This document shows positions 9,407-18,090 of a stretch of DNA of 41,673 bases, in pieces. The notes below the pieces were generated by a model. It saw nothing but the letters and a program-made list of their open reading frames with translations. It was not told the DNA's origin and did not search any database. How positions within the stretch are numbered: position 1 is the first letter of the stretch; each line of letters opens with the position of its first letter. The stretch is from Pelosinus sp. Lineage in GTDB: Bacteria > Bacillota > Negativicutes > Propionisporales > Propionisporaceae. The translations under genes were made by a program, and so were the position numbers. Location: the NCBI GenBank assembly GCA_021372375.1, contig JAJFUN010000171.1, positions 1-41,673 of the forward strand, written 5' to 3'.

Positions 9407-11596
9407 TTAGAGCTTCAGCTTGGCCAGCGCATCAGCCAGCGCTGAATTAATCGGCGCTTCCTCCTTTTTCTCCTGCTGACGCAAAAACTGGGATACCTCT
9501 TTTTTCGAAAGCTTGTCGCTCTCCTTGGCGCGCCGTGCCGTAAAGGCCGACAGTTTTTCCCGATAGCCGCAGCCGCAGACAAAGATTTTGCTTTCCCCTT
9601 CACCACGTAGTTCCAGCTTTTTATGACAATTGGGGCAGCGGGCATTTGTTACCTGTGAAATCCCTTTGCGGTAGCCGCATTCGCGGTCCTGGCAGATGAG
9701 CATCTTGCCTTTTTTGCCGTTAACCTCCAGCATATACTTGCCGCATTCCGGACATTTGTTTCTGGTCAAATTGTCATGCTTGAACTGTTCTGTGCTATTT
9801 TTAATTTGGGCGACTGCTGTTTTGGCATAGTCCTTCATCTCACCAATAAACGTATTTTTATCAAGCTTGCCTTGGGCAATGGCTGCCAGTTTTTGCTCCC
9901 AGTGTGCTGTTAGGGCAGGCGATTTGAGTTCCTCCGGCACCAACGAAAGCAGTTGTTTACCCTTGCTGGTCATAAAGATATTTTTGCCCTTCTTCTCCAG
10001 TAAAAAGCTGCTAAACAGTTTTTCAATAATATCCGCCCTGGTTGCCACCGTACCAAGACCACCTGTTTCGCCAATCATCTTTTTGAGGGCAGCGCTTTCA
10101 TTACTCATATATTTTACCGGATTTTCCATAGCCGATAACAGCGTTGCTTCATTAAATGGCGCTGGCGGCTTGGTCCTCCCTTCGGTCATAGTGAGCGCCG
10201 ACACAAGCAGATTTTCTCCCTTTTCCACACTTGGCAAGAGCTGCTCAGTCACCCCATCCTGCTCTTCCTCATTATCATCAAATTGATTCTCATATACCTC
10301 TTTCCAGCCGCTTGCCAGCACGGTCTTACCTTTAGCAATAAAATGCTCCTCGCCAATTTGCGCTTTAATAGTAGCTTGTTCATATTCAAATGGTGGATAC
10401 AGTACAGCCAAAAACCGTTTGACTACCAAATCATAGATTTTACGTTCTTTGTCATTCAGATTACTCAAATTGACAAACTGCTCGGTCGGAATAATGGCAT
10501 GGTGATCTGAAACCTTGCTATCATCCACAAAATGTTTACTGGGCCTTATCTTACTTCGGAGCACTTTAAAGGCCAGTTTGGCATAAGGTCCTACACCGCA
10601 TGCCTTGAGTCTATCCGGCAAAGTCTCAACAATATCAGCCGACAAGAATCTAGAATCAGTACGTGGATATGTCAAAATCTTATGCTGTTCATACAGCTTC
10701 TGCATAATTGACAGCGTTTCCTTGGCTGAAAAGCTAAAAATTTTATTGGCATCCCGCTGTAACTCCGTAAGATCATAGAGCTGCGGCGCAAAGCTCTTTT
10801 TTGCCGTCTTGTCTACTGCGGCAATTTGCGCTGGTTTATTTTTGAGACCCGCCATAATGTGCTGGCATTTCTCTTTATCAAACGTCTTAGTATCTTTACT
10901 TTTACTGTCCTGCCAGGTTAAGCGCAACTTACCTGCCGTTACAGCAATCCCGTAAAAAGGCTGCGGCTGAAAATGCTGGATTTCAGCTTCCCGCTGGGCA
11001 ATAATCGCGAGCGTCGGCGTCTGCACCCGGCCGCAAGACAGCTGAGCATTATATTTACAAGTCAGCGCCCGGGTCGCATTGATACCGACAAACCAGTCGG
11101 CGCCAGACCGTGCTACCGCTGAGGCGTAAAGATTTTCATAATCCCGCCCCGGACGCAGTTTACTAAAGCCTTCCTTGATGGCCTTATCGGTAACCGAAGA
11201 AATCCATAGCCGTTTTGTAGGCTTATGTACCCCTGCTTTTTCTAATATCCAACGCGCCACTAGTTCACCCTCGCGCCCCGCATCGGTAGCAATTACAATT
11301 TCAGTAACATCTTTGCGAAGAAGCAGCTCTTTGACAGTATGAAACTGTTTGCCTGTTTGCTTAATTACAACTAGCTTAAGCTCTCTTGGCAGCATCGGCA
11401 AATCTTCAATCCGCCATGCTTTATATTTCTCATCATAGCTTTCAGGGTCAGCCAGTGTCACCAAATGACCAAGTGCCCATGTCACAACATATTTTGTCCC
11501 TTCAAAATATCCATTGCCGCCTTTAGCGCAGCCAAGCACCCGTGCAATATCTTTGCCTACTGATGGTTTTTCTGCTAATACTAATATTTTACTCAT
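9407..11596 (-). CDS. topB: DNA topoisomerase III (type IA)
   Basis: ATP-independent type IA topoisomerase that decatenates and resolves recombination intermediates. It has 729 residues. An N-terminal TOPRIM domain with SKILVLAEKPSVGKDIA and the acidic ATDAGREGE (103-111) precedes the catalytic Tyr310 in ILTYPRTDSR. LSCGRVQTPTLAII is the usual type IA motif. The C-terminus adds two zinc-ribbon modules: CPECGKYML with CQDRECGY, and CPNCHKKL with CGCGY. The SD GAGGAGATAAGAA precedes the ATG. It is monocistronic in this window. Zinc ribbons and about 730 residues fit the Firmicutes TopB subgroup found on both chromosomes and conjugative elements; nothing nearby suggests an integrated element. 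Confidence 0.96.
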   Translation of the reverse strand: MSKILVLAEKPSVGKDIARVLGCAKGGNGYFEGTKYVVTWALGHLVTLADPESYDEKYKAWRIEDLPMLPRELKLVVIKQTGKQFHTVKELLLRKDVTEIVIATDAGREGELVARWILEKAGVHKPTKRLWISSVTDKAIKEGFSKLRPGRDYENLYASAVARSGADWFVGINATRALTCKYNAQLSCGRVQTPTLAIIAQREAEIQHFQPQPFYGIAVTAGKLRLTWQDSKSKDTKTFDKEKCQHIMAGLKNKPAQIAAVDKTAKKSFAPQLYDLTELQRDANKIFSFSAKETLSIMQKLYEQHKILTYPRTDSRFLSADIVETLPDRLKACGVGPYAKLAFKVLRSKIRPSKHFVDDSKVSDHHAIIPTEQFVNLSNLNDKERKIYDLVVKRFLAVLYPPFEYEQATIKAQIGEEHFIAKGKTVLASGWKEVYENQFDDNEEEQDGVTEQLLPSVEKGENLLVSALTMTEGRTKPPAPFNEATLLSAMENPVKYMSNESAALKKMIGETGGLGTVATRADIIEKLFSSFLLEKKGKNIFMTSKGKQLLSLVPEELKSPALTAHWEQKLAAIAQGKLDKNTFIGEMKDYAKTAVAQIKNSTEQFKHDNLTRNKCPECGKYMLEVNGKKGKMLICQDRECGYRKGISQVTNARCPNCHKKLELRGEGESKIFVCGCGYREKLSAFTARRAKESDKLSKKEVSQFLRQQEKKEEAPINSALADALAKLKL

Positions 11597-11757
11597 TTCT
11601 TATCTCCTCAAATAAACATTACCAATAGTATACCACATTCTTTTTTATGTGTTTCACCACTATATGTAAGCTAAATTTTTATAGGAATATTATTTTGCAA
11701 AATGGAAAATATATTAAACATAAGATTTTACTAAAAAATAAAAAGGTGGATGAGTTT

Positions 11758-12216
11758 ATGACTTTACAGTTAAGTCAAAAAGAAGAGCAACTGCTTCAAG
11801 ATCAGCAAAACCACGAGAAAATTTGTATTGAAAAATATCAGCAATATGCCAGTAAGGCTCAGGATCCGCAGTTAAAATCGCTCTTTCAATCCTTTGCCGG
11901 CAAAGAAACGCAGCATCTAAATACCATTAACTCCATGCTTAGCGGTCAAGTGCCTCTGATGCAGCAAAGTCAGCAAGCGCAGCAGTCCACATCCCCATCT
12001 TCAGCCTCGCCTTCGGCCAGCAAAGCGGATGCCCTGCTATGCACTGACATGCTTATGACCGAAAAATTCGTCTCTAGCGCCTATGATACCGCTATATTCG
12101 AATTTGCCGATGCTAATGTTCGTCAAGCCCTAAACCATATTCAAAAAGAAGAACAGGAACATGGCGAAGGCATCTTTAACTATATGAATAGTAATGGAAT
12201 GTACAATACAAAATAG
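11758..12216 (+). CDS. CotF-like spore coat protein
   Basis: A 152-residue protein matching the CotF/coat-protein family. It is mostly helical with a ferritin-like two-helix pattern (KEEQLLQDQQNHEKICIEKY; later LLCTDMLMTEKFVSSAYDT and HIQKEEQEHGEGIFNYM). A low-complexity Gln/Ser/Ala linker (about 67-90) joins the halves. The ATG at 11758 was chosen because AAGGTGG lies nine bases upstream; the open frame before it has no ribosome site. Such proteins are structural components of the spore coat or are made in the forespore. It supports the view that the organism sporulates. It stands alone and converges on the acetyltransferase gene. Confidence 0.85.
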   Translation: MTLQLSQKEEQLLQDQQNHEKICIEKYQQYASKAQDPQLKSLFQSFAGKETQHLNTINSMLSGQVPLMQQSQQAQQSTSPSSASPSASKADALLCTDMLMTEKFVSSAYDTAIFEFADANVRQALNHIQKEEQEHGEGIFNYMNSNGMYNTK

Positions 12217-12275
12217 ATTAAGACAATACAAAAAGGTGCCTCAAATGAGACACCTTTTTGTATTGTCTTAATCTA
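12214..12275. terminator. Bidirectional 62-nt hairpin terminator overlapping two stop codons
   Basis: A perfect 25-bp stem (12214-12238 with 12251-12275), with four further pairs above one mismatch. It contains the TAG of the CotF-like gene and the TAA of the convergent acetyltransferase. Poly-A and poly-T runs inside the stem give T tracts on either strand. Confidence 0.85.
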
Positions 12276-12792
12276 TGCATAGTCCCATACAGAGTGCATC
12301 ATAAAAGATTTCGTTGCTGTAAAATTCCCGTCTTAGCAGTCCTTCTTCTTTAAAGCCCATGCGTTTATATAAAATAATCGCTCTTTCATTATCTGAACGT
12401 ACTTTTAAATTAACTTTACGAATGTTCTTTTGCTTATGCGCCCATTCCAGCAGACAGGCAATCAATTGCCGCCCTATACCTTGTCCCCAATACAGCTTGT
12501 CCACGGTAATCCCGAATTCACCGGCGTGCCAGATTTTAGAGCGGGCCCCCCGCATAAAATTTAAATTCCCTACCAGCCGGCCATTTACCACTGCCAGCAA
12601 AACCAGCCCGCTAGCTTTGTGCGGCTTTTCATTAGAGGTATTGTTTATACCGGTAACCTCTCCCGGTTCAAACGTCAAAAAGTCACTTTGTCCGGCGACC
12701 CGGCTGATATAATGCGACAGCCGCACCGCATCTTCCACCGTGCCACGGCGAATAATGAGCGTCTCCCCATTTTTTAGCATATATGTGTTCAC
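12268..12792 (-). CDS. GNAT family N-acetyltransferase
   Basis: Acetyl-CoA-dependent N-acetyltransferase of the RimI/RimL-like GNAT type, 174 residues from the chosen start. Strand-helix order is normal: LIIRRGTVEDAVRL at the N-terminus, GITVDKLYWGQGIGRQLIACL containing the pyrophosphate-binding Q/RxxGxG/A motif, and NERAIILYKRMGFKEEGLLRREF. The substrate is unknown. The start was placed at GTG 12792, ten bases after AGGAGG; the frame also reads upstream from TTG 12825, but that start would place the ribosome site inside the gene. It is transcribed towards the CotF-like gene and shares its terminator. Confidence 0.85.
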   Translation of the reverse strand: MNTYMLKNGETLIIRRGTVEDAVRLSHYISRVAGQSDFLTFEPGEVTGINNTSNEKPHKASGLVLLAVVNGRLVGNLNFMRGARSKIWHAGEFGITVDKLYWGQGIGRQLIACLLEWAHKQKNIRKVNLKVRSDNERAIILYKRMGFKEEGLLRREFYSNEIFYDALCMGLCID

Positions 12793-12922
12793 GCCACTAA
12801 CGCCTCCTATCACTATTGTTTGCAAAATTCTACATGTCTTAGACTATCATGTCTTGCATATCCTGTCAAAATTATGATAAGTAGCAGGATTTTTGCCAAT
12901 CCTTGCCTAATAGTTATTATTG

Positions 12923-12944
12923 CTTTACAAGAAAGCTTGTAAAG
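12923..12944. promoter_or_regulatory. Inverted repeat upstream of the DUF815 gene
   Basis: CTTTACAAG - AAAG - CTTGTAAAG is a perfect 9-bp inverted repeat ending about 20 bp before the GGAGG of the ATPase gene. It could be an operator or an mRNA hairpin. The regulator is unknown. Confidence 0.45.
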
Positions 12945-12975
12945 AAAAAATTAAACTTCTTGCAGGAGGCATCAC

Positions 12976-14193
12976 ATGCTAGAAATTCATAATCAATTGC
13001 AAACCTTAGTTATTTATCGCCATCTGTTGCAGGATAAACTGATAAAAGAACTGCAGCTCATTTTAGCCGGACAAAAGGAATTACAATATGAATTTTGCAG
13101 TTCCTTAATTGAAAAGGCCGAACAGCTGGGACTGTCCGGCGACTTATTACCGAATTACATCAAATACCTCATTGCCCATGACGAAAATGTCTTTAGTCTG
13201 GCTTCAGAAAAAACCTTAGGGCAGCCTAGCGCCAGTTTACGAACTGCCGCCATATATGATTTAACTATCCTTAAACAGTTATTATCCCTTGACCTTAGTG
13301 CTTATCTGGATACCCGCTTCATTAAAGATTTTGTCCCGACTGTACCTTGGCAAGGGCAGGAGCTTTATTATGCACCCTTTGACAACAGTACTGCGTCAGA
13401 CATTGCCGAAAATCTAGCTCACCATTACGCCAAACACGGCTGCGGCTACATGGCTGGCTTTGCGGCTTTCCGCTGGAACTTAGATAGCGGACTAACAGGC
13501 ATCAAACATTTTGATCCCATTCGTCTTGAGGATCTTGTGGGCTATGAACGGCAAAAAAGTACCCTTATTAAAAACACCAAAGCCTTTCTGCTGGGGAAAC
13601 CGGCTAACAATGTACTATTGTACGGTTCCCGCGGTACAGGCAAATCTTCATCGGTCAAAGCACTGGTCAATAATTATTTTGAGCAGGGGCTAAGACTGGT
13701 AGAAGTAACCAAACAAGATCTCAAACATTTAGCGAAAATTATGGATATCCTGCGGGAGCATGGTCAAAAATTTCTTATCTTCCTTGATGATTTATCCTTT
13801 GAAGATTTTGAAGTAGAATACAAATACCTTAAATCAGTAATCGAAGGCGGGGTCGAAGCCTGTCCCAATAATGTACTTATCTATGTAACTTCCAATAGAC
13901 GCCACCTGATTAAGGAAACCTGGAGTGACCGCAGTGATAACTCGGATGAAATCCACCGTCTTGATACCGTAAATGAAAAGGTATCGTTATCCGACCGTTT
14001 CGGCATTACCTTATCCTACCTGGCGCCAAATCAGACAGAGTATCTGACCATTGTCGAAGAACTAGCAAAAAAACAGCAGGTCTCTATTTCACCGGAAGAA
14101 TTAAGAGCCGAAGCCCTTAAATGGGAAATGGCGCACAGTGGCCGTTCAGGCCGGGCCGCCCAGCAGTTTATTAATTATCTGCTCGGAAATTAA
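12976..14193 (+). CDS. DUF815 family AAA ATPase
   Basis: A 405-residue ATP-binding protein of the DUF815 family. The N-terminal ~190 residues are family-specific. The ATPase part follows: FDPIRLEDLVGYERQKSTLI, Walker A LLYGSRGTGKSS (about 214-225), Walker B KFLIFLDDLSFEDF, and the sensor region NVLIYVTSNRRHLI. The biochemical function is not established to my knowledge. The ribosome site GGAGG stands eight bases before the ATG. It is monocistronic, and an inverted repeat precedes it. The length is typical and nothing is missing. Confidence 0.9.
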   Translation: MLEIHNQLQTLVIYRHLLQDKLIKELQLILAGQKELQYEFCSSLIEKAEQLGLSGDLLPNYIKYLIAHDENVFSLASEKTLGQPSASLRTAAIYDLTILKQLLSLDLSAYLDTRFIKDFVPTVPWQGQELYYAPFDNSTASDIAENLAHHYAKHGCGYMAGFAAFRWNLDSGLTGIKHFDPIRLEDLVGYERQKSTLIKNTKAFLLGKPANNVLLYGSRGTGKSSSVKALVNNYFEQGLRLVEVTKQDLKHLAKIMDILREHGQKFLIFLDDLSFEDFEVEYKYLKSVIEGGVEACPNNVLIYVTSNRRHLIKETWSDRSDNSDEIHRLDTVNEKVSLSDRFGITLSYLAPNQTEYLTIVEELAKKQQVSISPEELRAEALKWEMAHSGRSGRAAQQFINYLLGN

Positions 14194-14222
14194 ATATCTA
14201 CCTTTCTCCTTTTTAACCCAAG

Positions 14223-14264
14223 TCTCCCTTGCGAAAGGGGATGTCACCGCAGTGACAGGGGGAT
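14223..14264. repeat. GTCGC-hairpin REP-like element
   Basis: CTCCCTTGCGAAAGGGGATG, then TCACCGCAGTGACAGGGGGA. This is a diverged member of the double-hairpin repeat also found at 16085-16133 and 31640-31688. It lies just after the DUF815 gene. Confidence 0.6.
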
Positions 14265-14288
14265 TGTATCCAGGAAACGATCGTTATT

Positions 14289-14340
14289 AAAAACAGTGGG
14301 GCTCAAATAGCAAAAAATCTATTTTGAGCCCTACTGTTTT
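14289..14340. terminator. Bidirectional terminator between convergent genes
   Basis: A long stem, AAAACAGT..GGGCTCAAA with TTTGAGCCC..ACTGTTTT, lies between the DUF815 gene (plus) and the coiled-coil protein gene (minus). The T tracts suit both directions. Confidence 0.75.
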
Positions 14341-14359
14341 ATTGTGCTTTATCGCCTAT

Positions 14360-14929
14360 TTACTTTGCCTTTGTTTGATTAAAAATCGCCATCAGCTTTT
14401 GCTTTTGTTCCTGCAAAAATTGTGTAACTTGATTAATAAGCTGCGAATGTTCCTGCAGCGCAGCCTGCACCTTAGGGTCTTTCTGGACACTTTGGGCTGC
14501 ATTTATAGCCTTTTGTGCTTGCTGTTCCGCTTCATTTACGGTTTGCTTTACTTCTTCCTTCTTTGGAATATCCACGTCCTGCAGATAATTTTCCGCCTTT
14601 GCCTTCATATCATTTAGTTTTAGGTAATTGGCCTCAGCCGCCTCTTTTTGCTTTTCTAGCTCCAGCTGCTTTTTCTGCGCTGCCACCAACTCTTTTTGGT
14701 GTATTTGCTGCTGCTCGGCAATAACCTGTTCATCATGATAATAGGCCAATATAAAAAACAAAAACAAAAATGCAAAGAAACACCCGCCGGCAATAACAGC
14801 CGTCTTTTTCCGTTTACTCCACTTCTTCTTTGGCTCTTTAATCTCCGGCTGCTGCTTGAGCTCGCCAAGTTCCGGATAAACCGTTGTCTTGTCAAACCTT
14901 TCGAGTTTTACTGTCTTATCATCAACCAT
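14360..14929 (-). CDS. Membrane-anchored coiled-coil protein, function unknown
   Basis: A 189-residue protein I do not recognise. The N-terminal ~44 residues are charged and end in a KKKWSKRKK stop-transfer-like stretch. One transmembrane helix (about 47-64, AVIAGGCFFAFLFLFFILAY) follows. The rest is Lys/Glu/Gln/Ala-rich with heptad character (QKKQLELEKQKEAAEAN, VNEAEQQAQKAINAAQS), consistent with an extracytoplasmic coiled coil by the positive-inside rule. The ATG at 14929 has GGAG nine bases upstream; TTG 14935 would be too close. It lies downstream of panC in the same direction, but a hairpin separates them. It could be a cell-division or sporulation membrane protein; there is no direct evidence. 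Confidence 0.75.
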   Translation of the reverse strand: MVDDKTVKLERFDKTTVYPELGELKQQPEIKEPKKKWSKRKKTAVIAGGCFFAFLFLFFILAYYHDEQVIAEQQQIHQKELVAAQKKQLELEKQKEAAEANYLKLNDMKAKAENYLQDVDIPKKEEVKQTVNEAEQQAQKAINAAQSVQKDPKVQAALQEHSQLINQVTQFLQEQKQKLMAIFNQTKAK

Positions 14930-14961
14930 CGTCAATCACTCCAAAACCACATTTCCGGCTT

Positions 14962-15005
14962 AAACAAGCCTCTATGTATTTTACACCCACAGAGGCTTGT
15001 TTTTC
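14962..15005. terminator. Hairpin terminator after panC
   Basis: A 12-bp perfect stem, AAACAAGCCTCT with AGAGGCTTGTTT, and a T run on the plus side. It separates panC from the next minus-strand gene; the minus-side T tract is short. Confidence 0.6.
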
Positions 15006-15026
15006 AACGCTGGTTTTATAAAGAAA

Positions 15027-15064
15027 ACTCTCTCCGCCGCTTCAGCGACAGGGGGGAGGCTTTT
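15027..15064. repeat. Partial GTCGC-hairpin repeat
   Basis: CTCTCTCCGCCGCTTCAGCG, then ACAGGGGGGAGGCTTTT. It matches the right half of the repeat carried inside the MITE copies at 15982 and 31535. It is a truncated relative lying after the panC stop. Confidence 0.5.
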
Positions 15065-15097
15065 GACTAAGCAGAATACTTTAGGATACTACTTTCC

Positions 15098-15943
15098 TTA
15101 ATTGTTAAAAATAATATTGTCAATCAGTCTTGTCGTACCAAACCGGACAGCTACGGCTAGCAGCGCTGTTTCCTTTACTTCCTCTATTTCAGCCAAATCT
15201 GGATAGCTATAAATTTCTACATATTCTATCTTAGCCAAAGACTCGCCCTTTATTTCTGTTTCAACCAAACTCTTTAAGGCAGCAGCCTTACGTTCACCTT
15301 TCGCTGCCGCTTCGCTGGCTAAGCGCAGGCTGCGGGAAAGCACTAAAGCCGCCTCACGCTCTTCTTTAGACAAATATGTATTGCGTGAACTCCGCGCAAG
15401 GCCGTCGGCTTCGCGCACAATCGTCACCACTTCAATTTGTATCGCCATATTTAAATCCCTTACCATACGCTCGATTACAGCGACCTGCTGGGCATCCTTC
15501 TGCCCGAAAAAGGCAGTATCTGGCTGAACGATATTAAATAATTTGCTGACAACGGTTGCCACACCGCGAAAATGTCCCGGCCGAGACTTACCGCACAGCT
15601 TATCAGTAATTCCTTCGACATTAATATATGTAGCATAACCCGCCGAATACATTTCACTCGGCTGCGGATGAAAAATAGCCTCTACCCCTGCGCTCTCAGC
15701 CTTGACCGCATCGCCTGCCAAATCACGCGGATAGCTGTCTAAATCTTCATTGGGACCAAACTGGGTAGGGTTTACAAAAATACTGGCAACGACTACATCA
15801 CATTTTGCCTTGGCTGTACGCATCAGAGTCAAATGCCCTTCATGCAGCGCCCCCATTGTCGGTACCAAGCCGATAGTCTTGCCAGCCTGCCGCTTGGCTG
15901 CAATAAATTCACGCATTTCTGCTACTGTTTCGATAATTTTCAT
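15098..15943 (-). CDS. panC: Pantothenate synthetase (pantoate-beta-alanine ligase)
   Basis: ATP-dependent ligation of pantoate and beta-alanine, the last step of pantothenate (coenzyme A precursor) synthesis. It has 281 residues, the usual size. The nucleotidyl-transferase signature LVPTMGALHEGHL has HEGH at 34-37. VVASIFVNPTQFGPNED, the GKSRPGHFRGV loop and the KMSKS-equivalent RSSRNTYLS are present. The ATG at 15943 is preferred over 15952 because GGAGAGGA is then properly spaced and it matches the family start. It belongs with panB upstream, but 359 bp of mobile repeats separate the two. panD (aspartate decarboxylase) is not in the window. Confidence 0.96.
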   Translation of the reverse strand: MKIIETVAEMREFIAAKRQAGKTIGLVPTMGALHEGHLTLMRTAKAKCDVVVASIFVNPTQFGPNEDLDSYPRDLAGDAVKAESAGVEAIFHPQPSEMYSAGYATYINVEGITDKLCGKSRPGHFRGVATVVSKLFNIVQPDTAFFGQKDAQQVAVIERMVRDLNMAIQIEVVTIVREADGLARSSRNTYLSKEEREAALVLSRSLRLASEAAAKGERKAAALKSLVETEIKGESLAKIEYVEIYSYPDLAEIEEVKETALLAVAVRFGTTRLIDNIIFNN

Positions 15944-15981
15944 TACAATCATTCCTCTCCGTATATTTGCTTATAATTAGT

Positions 15982-16159
15982 GGGGCTGTCGCATTAGTAA
16001 TACTATCTTTAGCAGTAAGCCCTTCTGAAGCAACTCCCTCCGGCGCTTTGCGCCACCACCCTCAGAGATGGAGGCTTAAATTCAGTATCCCTCTTCGAGG
16101 GGGATGTCGCCTTTAGCGACAGGGGGAGGCTTTTTAAAACGTGCTTAGTGCAACAGCCC
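15982..16159. mobile_element. GGGGCTGT-ended MITE, copy A
   Basis: About 178 bp with ends GGGGCTGTCGCATTAG and, reverse-complemented, AGGGCTGTTGCACTAAG. The interior holds GGAGGCTT..CCTCTTCGAGGGGGAT and the GTCGC..GCGAC hairpin. The copy at 31535-31711 is of nearly the same length (177 bp) and content. No transposase is encoded. It is non-autonomous by inference. It interrupts the space between panB and panC. Confidence 0.75.
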
Positions 16160-16167
16160 TGCCTTTA

Positions 16168-16271
16168 TTCCCCTCTAGACAGGGATGCCCGTTAGGGCGG
16201 GGTGTGTTGGCTTTAGCTTACCTCTACAGAACACACCCCGTCGCTTCGCGCCACCCCTCTCTAGAGGGGAA
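16168..16271. repeat. CTCTAGAG foldback element, copy c
   Basis: 104 bp with outer ends TTCCCCTCTAGA / TCTAGAGGGGAA, and inverted arms GGGCGGGGTGTGTTGG / ACACACCCCGTCGC. This is the best-preserved complete copy, abutting MITE copy A. It has no coding capacity. Confidence 0.8.
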
Positions 16272-16302
16272 TTTTTAAAAACCGTAATTGCTCTGCGTAA
16301 AA

Positions 16303-17133
16303 TTAATAGAGTTTCTCCAATACTGCTTCATCCATCTTGAATGAATGCTCCGCGCCGGGATATTTTCTTGCCTGTACTTCACTGATATAGGACTTAACTG
16401 CTCCAGTAATAATCTCATGTAAATTAGCATACTCTTTGACAAACTTAGCCTTATTGCCGGGAAATAAGCCCAGCATATCCTGCGTAACAAGCACCTGCCC
16501 ATCACAGCCTGCCCCTGCACCAATGCCGATGGTAGGAATGCCGAGCTCGTCTGTTACCTTGCTGGCAAGGGCCTCCGGTACGCACTCTAATACTACGGCA
16601 AATGCGCCGCAGGCTTCTAAAGCTCTGGCATCTGCCAAAAGTTTTTTAGCTGCCGCCTCCTCTTTACCCTGCACCTTATACCCGCCTAATTGGTGCACAG
16701 CCTGAGGCGTGAGGCCCAAATGACCGACTACCGGAATGCCTGCTTTGACGATTGCCCTGACTGTGCCCTCAAATTCCTGACCGCCCTCAAGTTTTACCGC
16801 CTGTGCGCCTGCTTCCTGCAAAAGTCGACCGGCATTTCGAACAGCCTCTTCTATTGACACCTGATAAGACATAAACGGCATATCCGCGACAACCAAAGCC
16901 CGGTTTACCCCACGGCATACTGCTTTAACATGATGCAGCATATCTTCCATAGTCACAGGCAAAGTTGTTTGATAGCCGAGCATAACATTTCCGAGCGAAT
17001 CCCCAACGAGCAGCATATCTACACCTGCCTCATCTAAAACACGGGCAAAAGAATAATCATATGCTGTCAGCATACTAATTGGCTGTCCAAGCTTCTTTTG
17101 TTCACGAATCACCGCTGTTGTAACTTTTTTCAT
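16303..17133 (-). CDS. panB: 3-methyl-2-oxobutanoate hydroxymethyltransferase
   Basis: Transfers a hydroxymethyl group from 5,10-methylene-THF to ketoisovalerate, giving ketopantoate, the first committed step of pantothenate synthesis. It has 276 residues from the ATG at 17133, chosen because GAGGAGAGGG lies just upstream; ten further codons are open before it. [21 protein letters not shown] with the substrate Lys/Asp region, [14 protein letters not shown] (Mg2+ ligand Asp), VKLEGG and IPTIGIGAG are all standard. It follows the DUF2520 gene by 19 nt and precedes panC, forming a pan operon. Decameric cytoplasmic enzyme by family. Confidence 0.97.
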   Translation of the reverse strand: MKKVTTAVIREQKKLGQPISMLTAYDYSFARVLDEAGVDMLLVGDSLGNVMLGYQTTLPVTMEDMLHHVKAVCRGVNRALVVADMPFMSYQVSIEEAVRNAGRLLQEAGAQAVKLEGGQEFEGTVRAIVKAGIPVVGHLGLTPQAVHQLGGYKVQGKEEAAAKKLLADARALEACGAFAVVLECVPEALASKVTDELGIPTIGIGAGAGCDGQVLVTQDMLGLFPGNKAKFVKEYANLHEIITGAVKSYISEVQARKYPGAEHSFKMDEAVLEKLY

Positions 17134-17152
17134 GGTTCCCTCTCCTCTTAAT

Positions 17153-18010
17153 TTATTTGGCAAGTTTTATAATTTCGGCTGCCTTGTTAGTGTCAAGCGT
17201 ACCCTTCTCTACAGCAATTTGAGTTGTATAGCGCGCCAGTGCGGCATATAAATCAGCTTCGTCGGTACCTTGGAGTGCAGTAAAATGCTTAGCGACAGTC
17301 TTGGTATCCCCTCGACTGATCGGCCCGGTAAGCGCCGCTATTGTTCCCTGAGTTTCGATATTGTTTAGCGTACCCGCAACTAACGGCATAAGTACTTTGG
17401 CGCCGTCATTTACCCCAGCCTCTTTAAGCATATGACCAGCCGCATGCAGCAAGGCGACAAGATAGTTAGATGCCACCGAAGCAGCCGCATGATATAAAGC
17501 CCGGCTCTCTGCCGGAACATTAAGGCTTATCCCCCCTATTAACTGAACAAGCCTTTGGGCCATTTCCACCGCCTCGCCATCCCCAGCAAGCGCAAAATAG
17601 CAATTCAAAAGTAAATCCTGATTCACCGGATTGCCTGCTAAAGTCTGCAGTGGATGCATACAGCCGACAAAGGCGCCGCATCTTTTAACTGTAGCCAATA
17701 CTTCTGCTCCTAGCGCGCCTGAAGAATGGTAAACAAATTGTCCCTTTTTAAAGCCGCCTGCTTCAGCAGTCTGCCTGGCTGTCTCAGCAATAAAGTCATC
17801 CGGCGTGGTAATAAAAATCACCTGAGCCTTCACTGTCACTTGCTGCGGCTTAATTGATGCCGCCGCCTGATACCTATCTGCTAATTTCTTTGCAGATACC
17901 AAAGACCTGCTGGCTACACCGCATATCCGGCAGCCCTTACTTGCCAGTGCATCCCCTAAAGCAGTTCCTGCTCTGCCTGCGCCGATAATAGCAATCGAAG
18001 GATTATACAC
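17153..18010 (-). CDS. Rossmann-like DUF2520 protein of the pantothenate operon
   Basis: A 285-residue NAD(P)-binding oxidoreductase-like protein. An N-terminal Rossmann fold with [18 protein letters not shown] (about residues 5-22) is followed by [11 protein letters not shown] and a C-terminal helical domain (DUF2520) with [20 protein letters not shown], resembling ketopantoate reductase and P5C reductase. It lies directly upstream of panB, so ketopantoate reduction to pantoate is an attractive but unproven role; no canonical panE or ilvC is in the window. GTG 18010 has AGGAGG seven bases upstream; the 24 codons before it have no ribosome site. It is the first gene of the operon and is preceded by a structured leader. 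Confidence 0.85.
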   Translation of the reverse strand: MYNPSIAIIGAGRAGTALGDALASKGCRICGVASRSLVSAKKLADRYQAAASIKPQQVTVKAQVIFITTPDDFIAETARQTAEAGGFKKGQFVYHSSGALGAEVLATVKRCGAFVGCMHPLQTLAGNPVNQDLLLNCYFALAGDGEAVEMAQRLVQLIGGISLNVPAESRALYHAAASVASNYLVALLHAAGHMLKEAGVNDGAKVLMPLVAGTLNNIETQGTIAALTGPISRGDTKTVAKHFTALQGTDEADLYAALARYTTQIAVEKGTLDTNKAAEIIKLAK

Positions 18011-18090
18011 AAAAAAGCCTCCTTTCCCCGCTGATACAACGAAAAAGGAAGCTAAAAACGGATGGCTCTTATAGCGCAGCACAAGTGTCT

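Noticed and set aside
9407..11596. Integrated conjugative element suggested by a zinc-ribbon TopB
   Set aside because: No integrase, relaxase, type IV secretion or attachment-site repeats are seen nearby; the neighbours are ordinary chromosomal genes.
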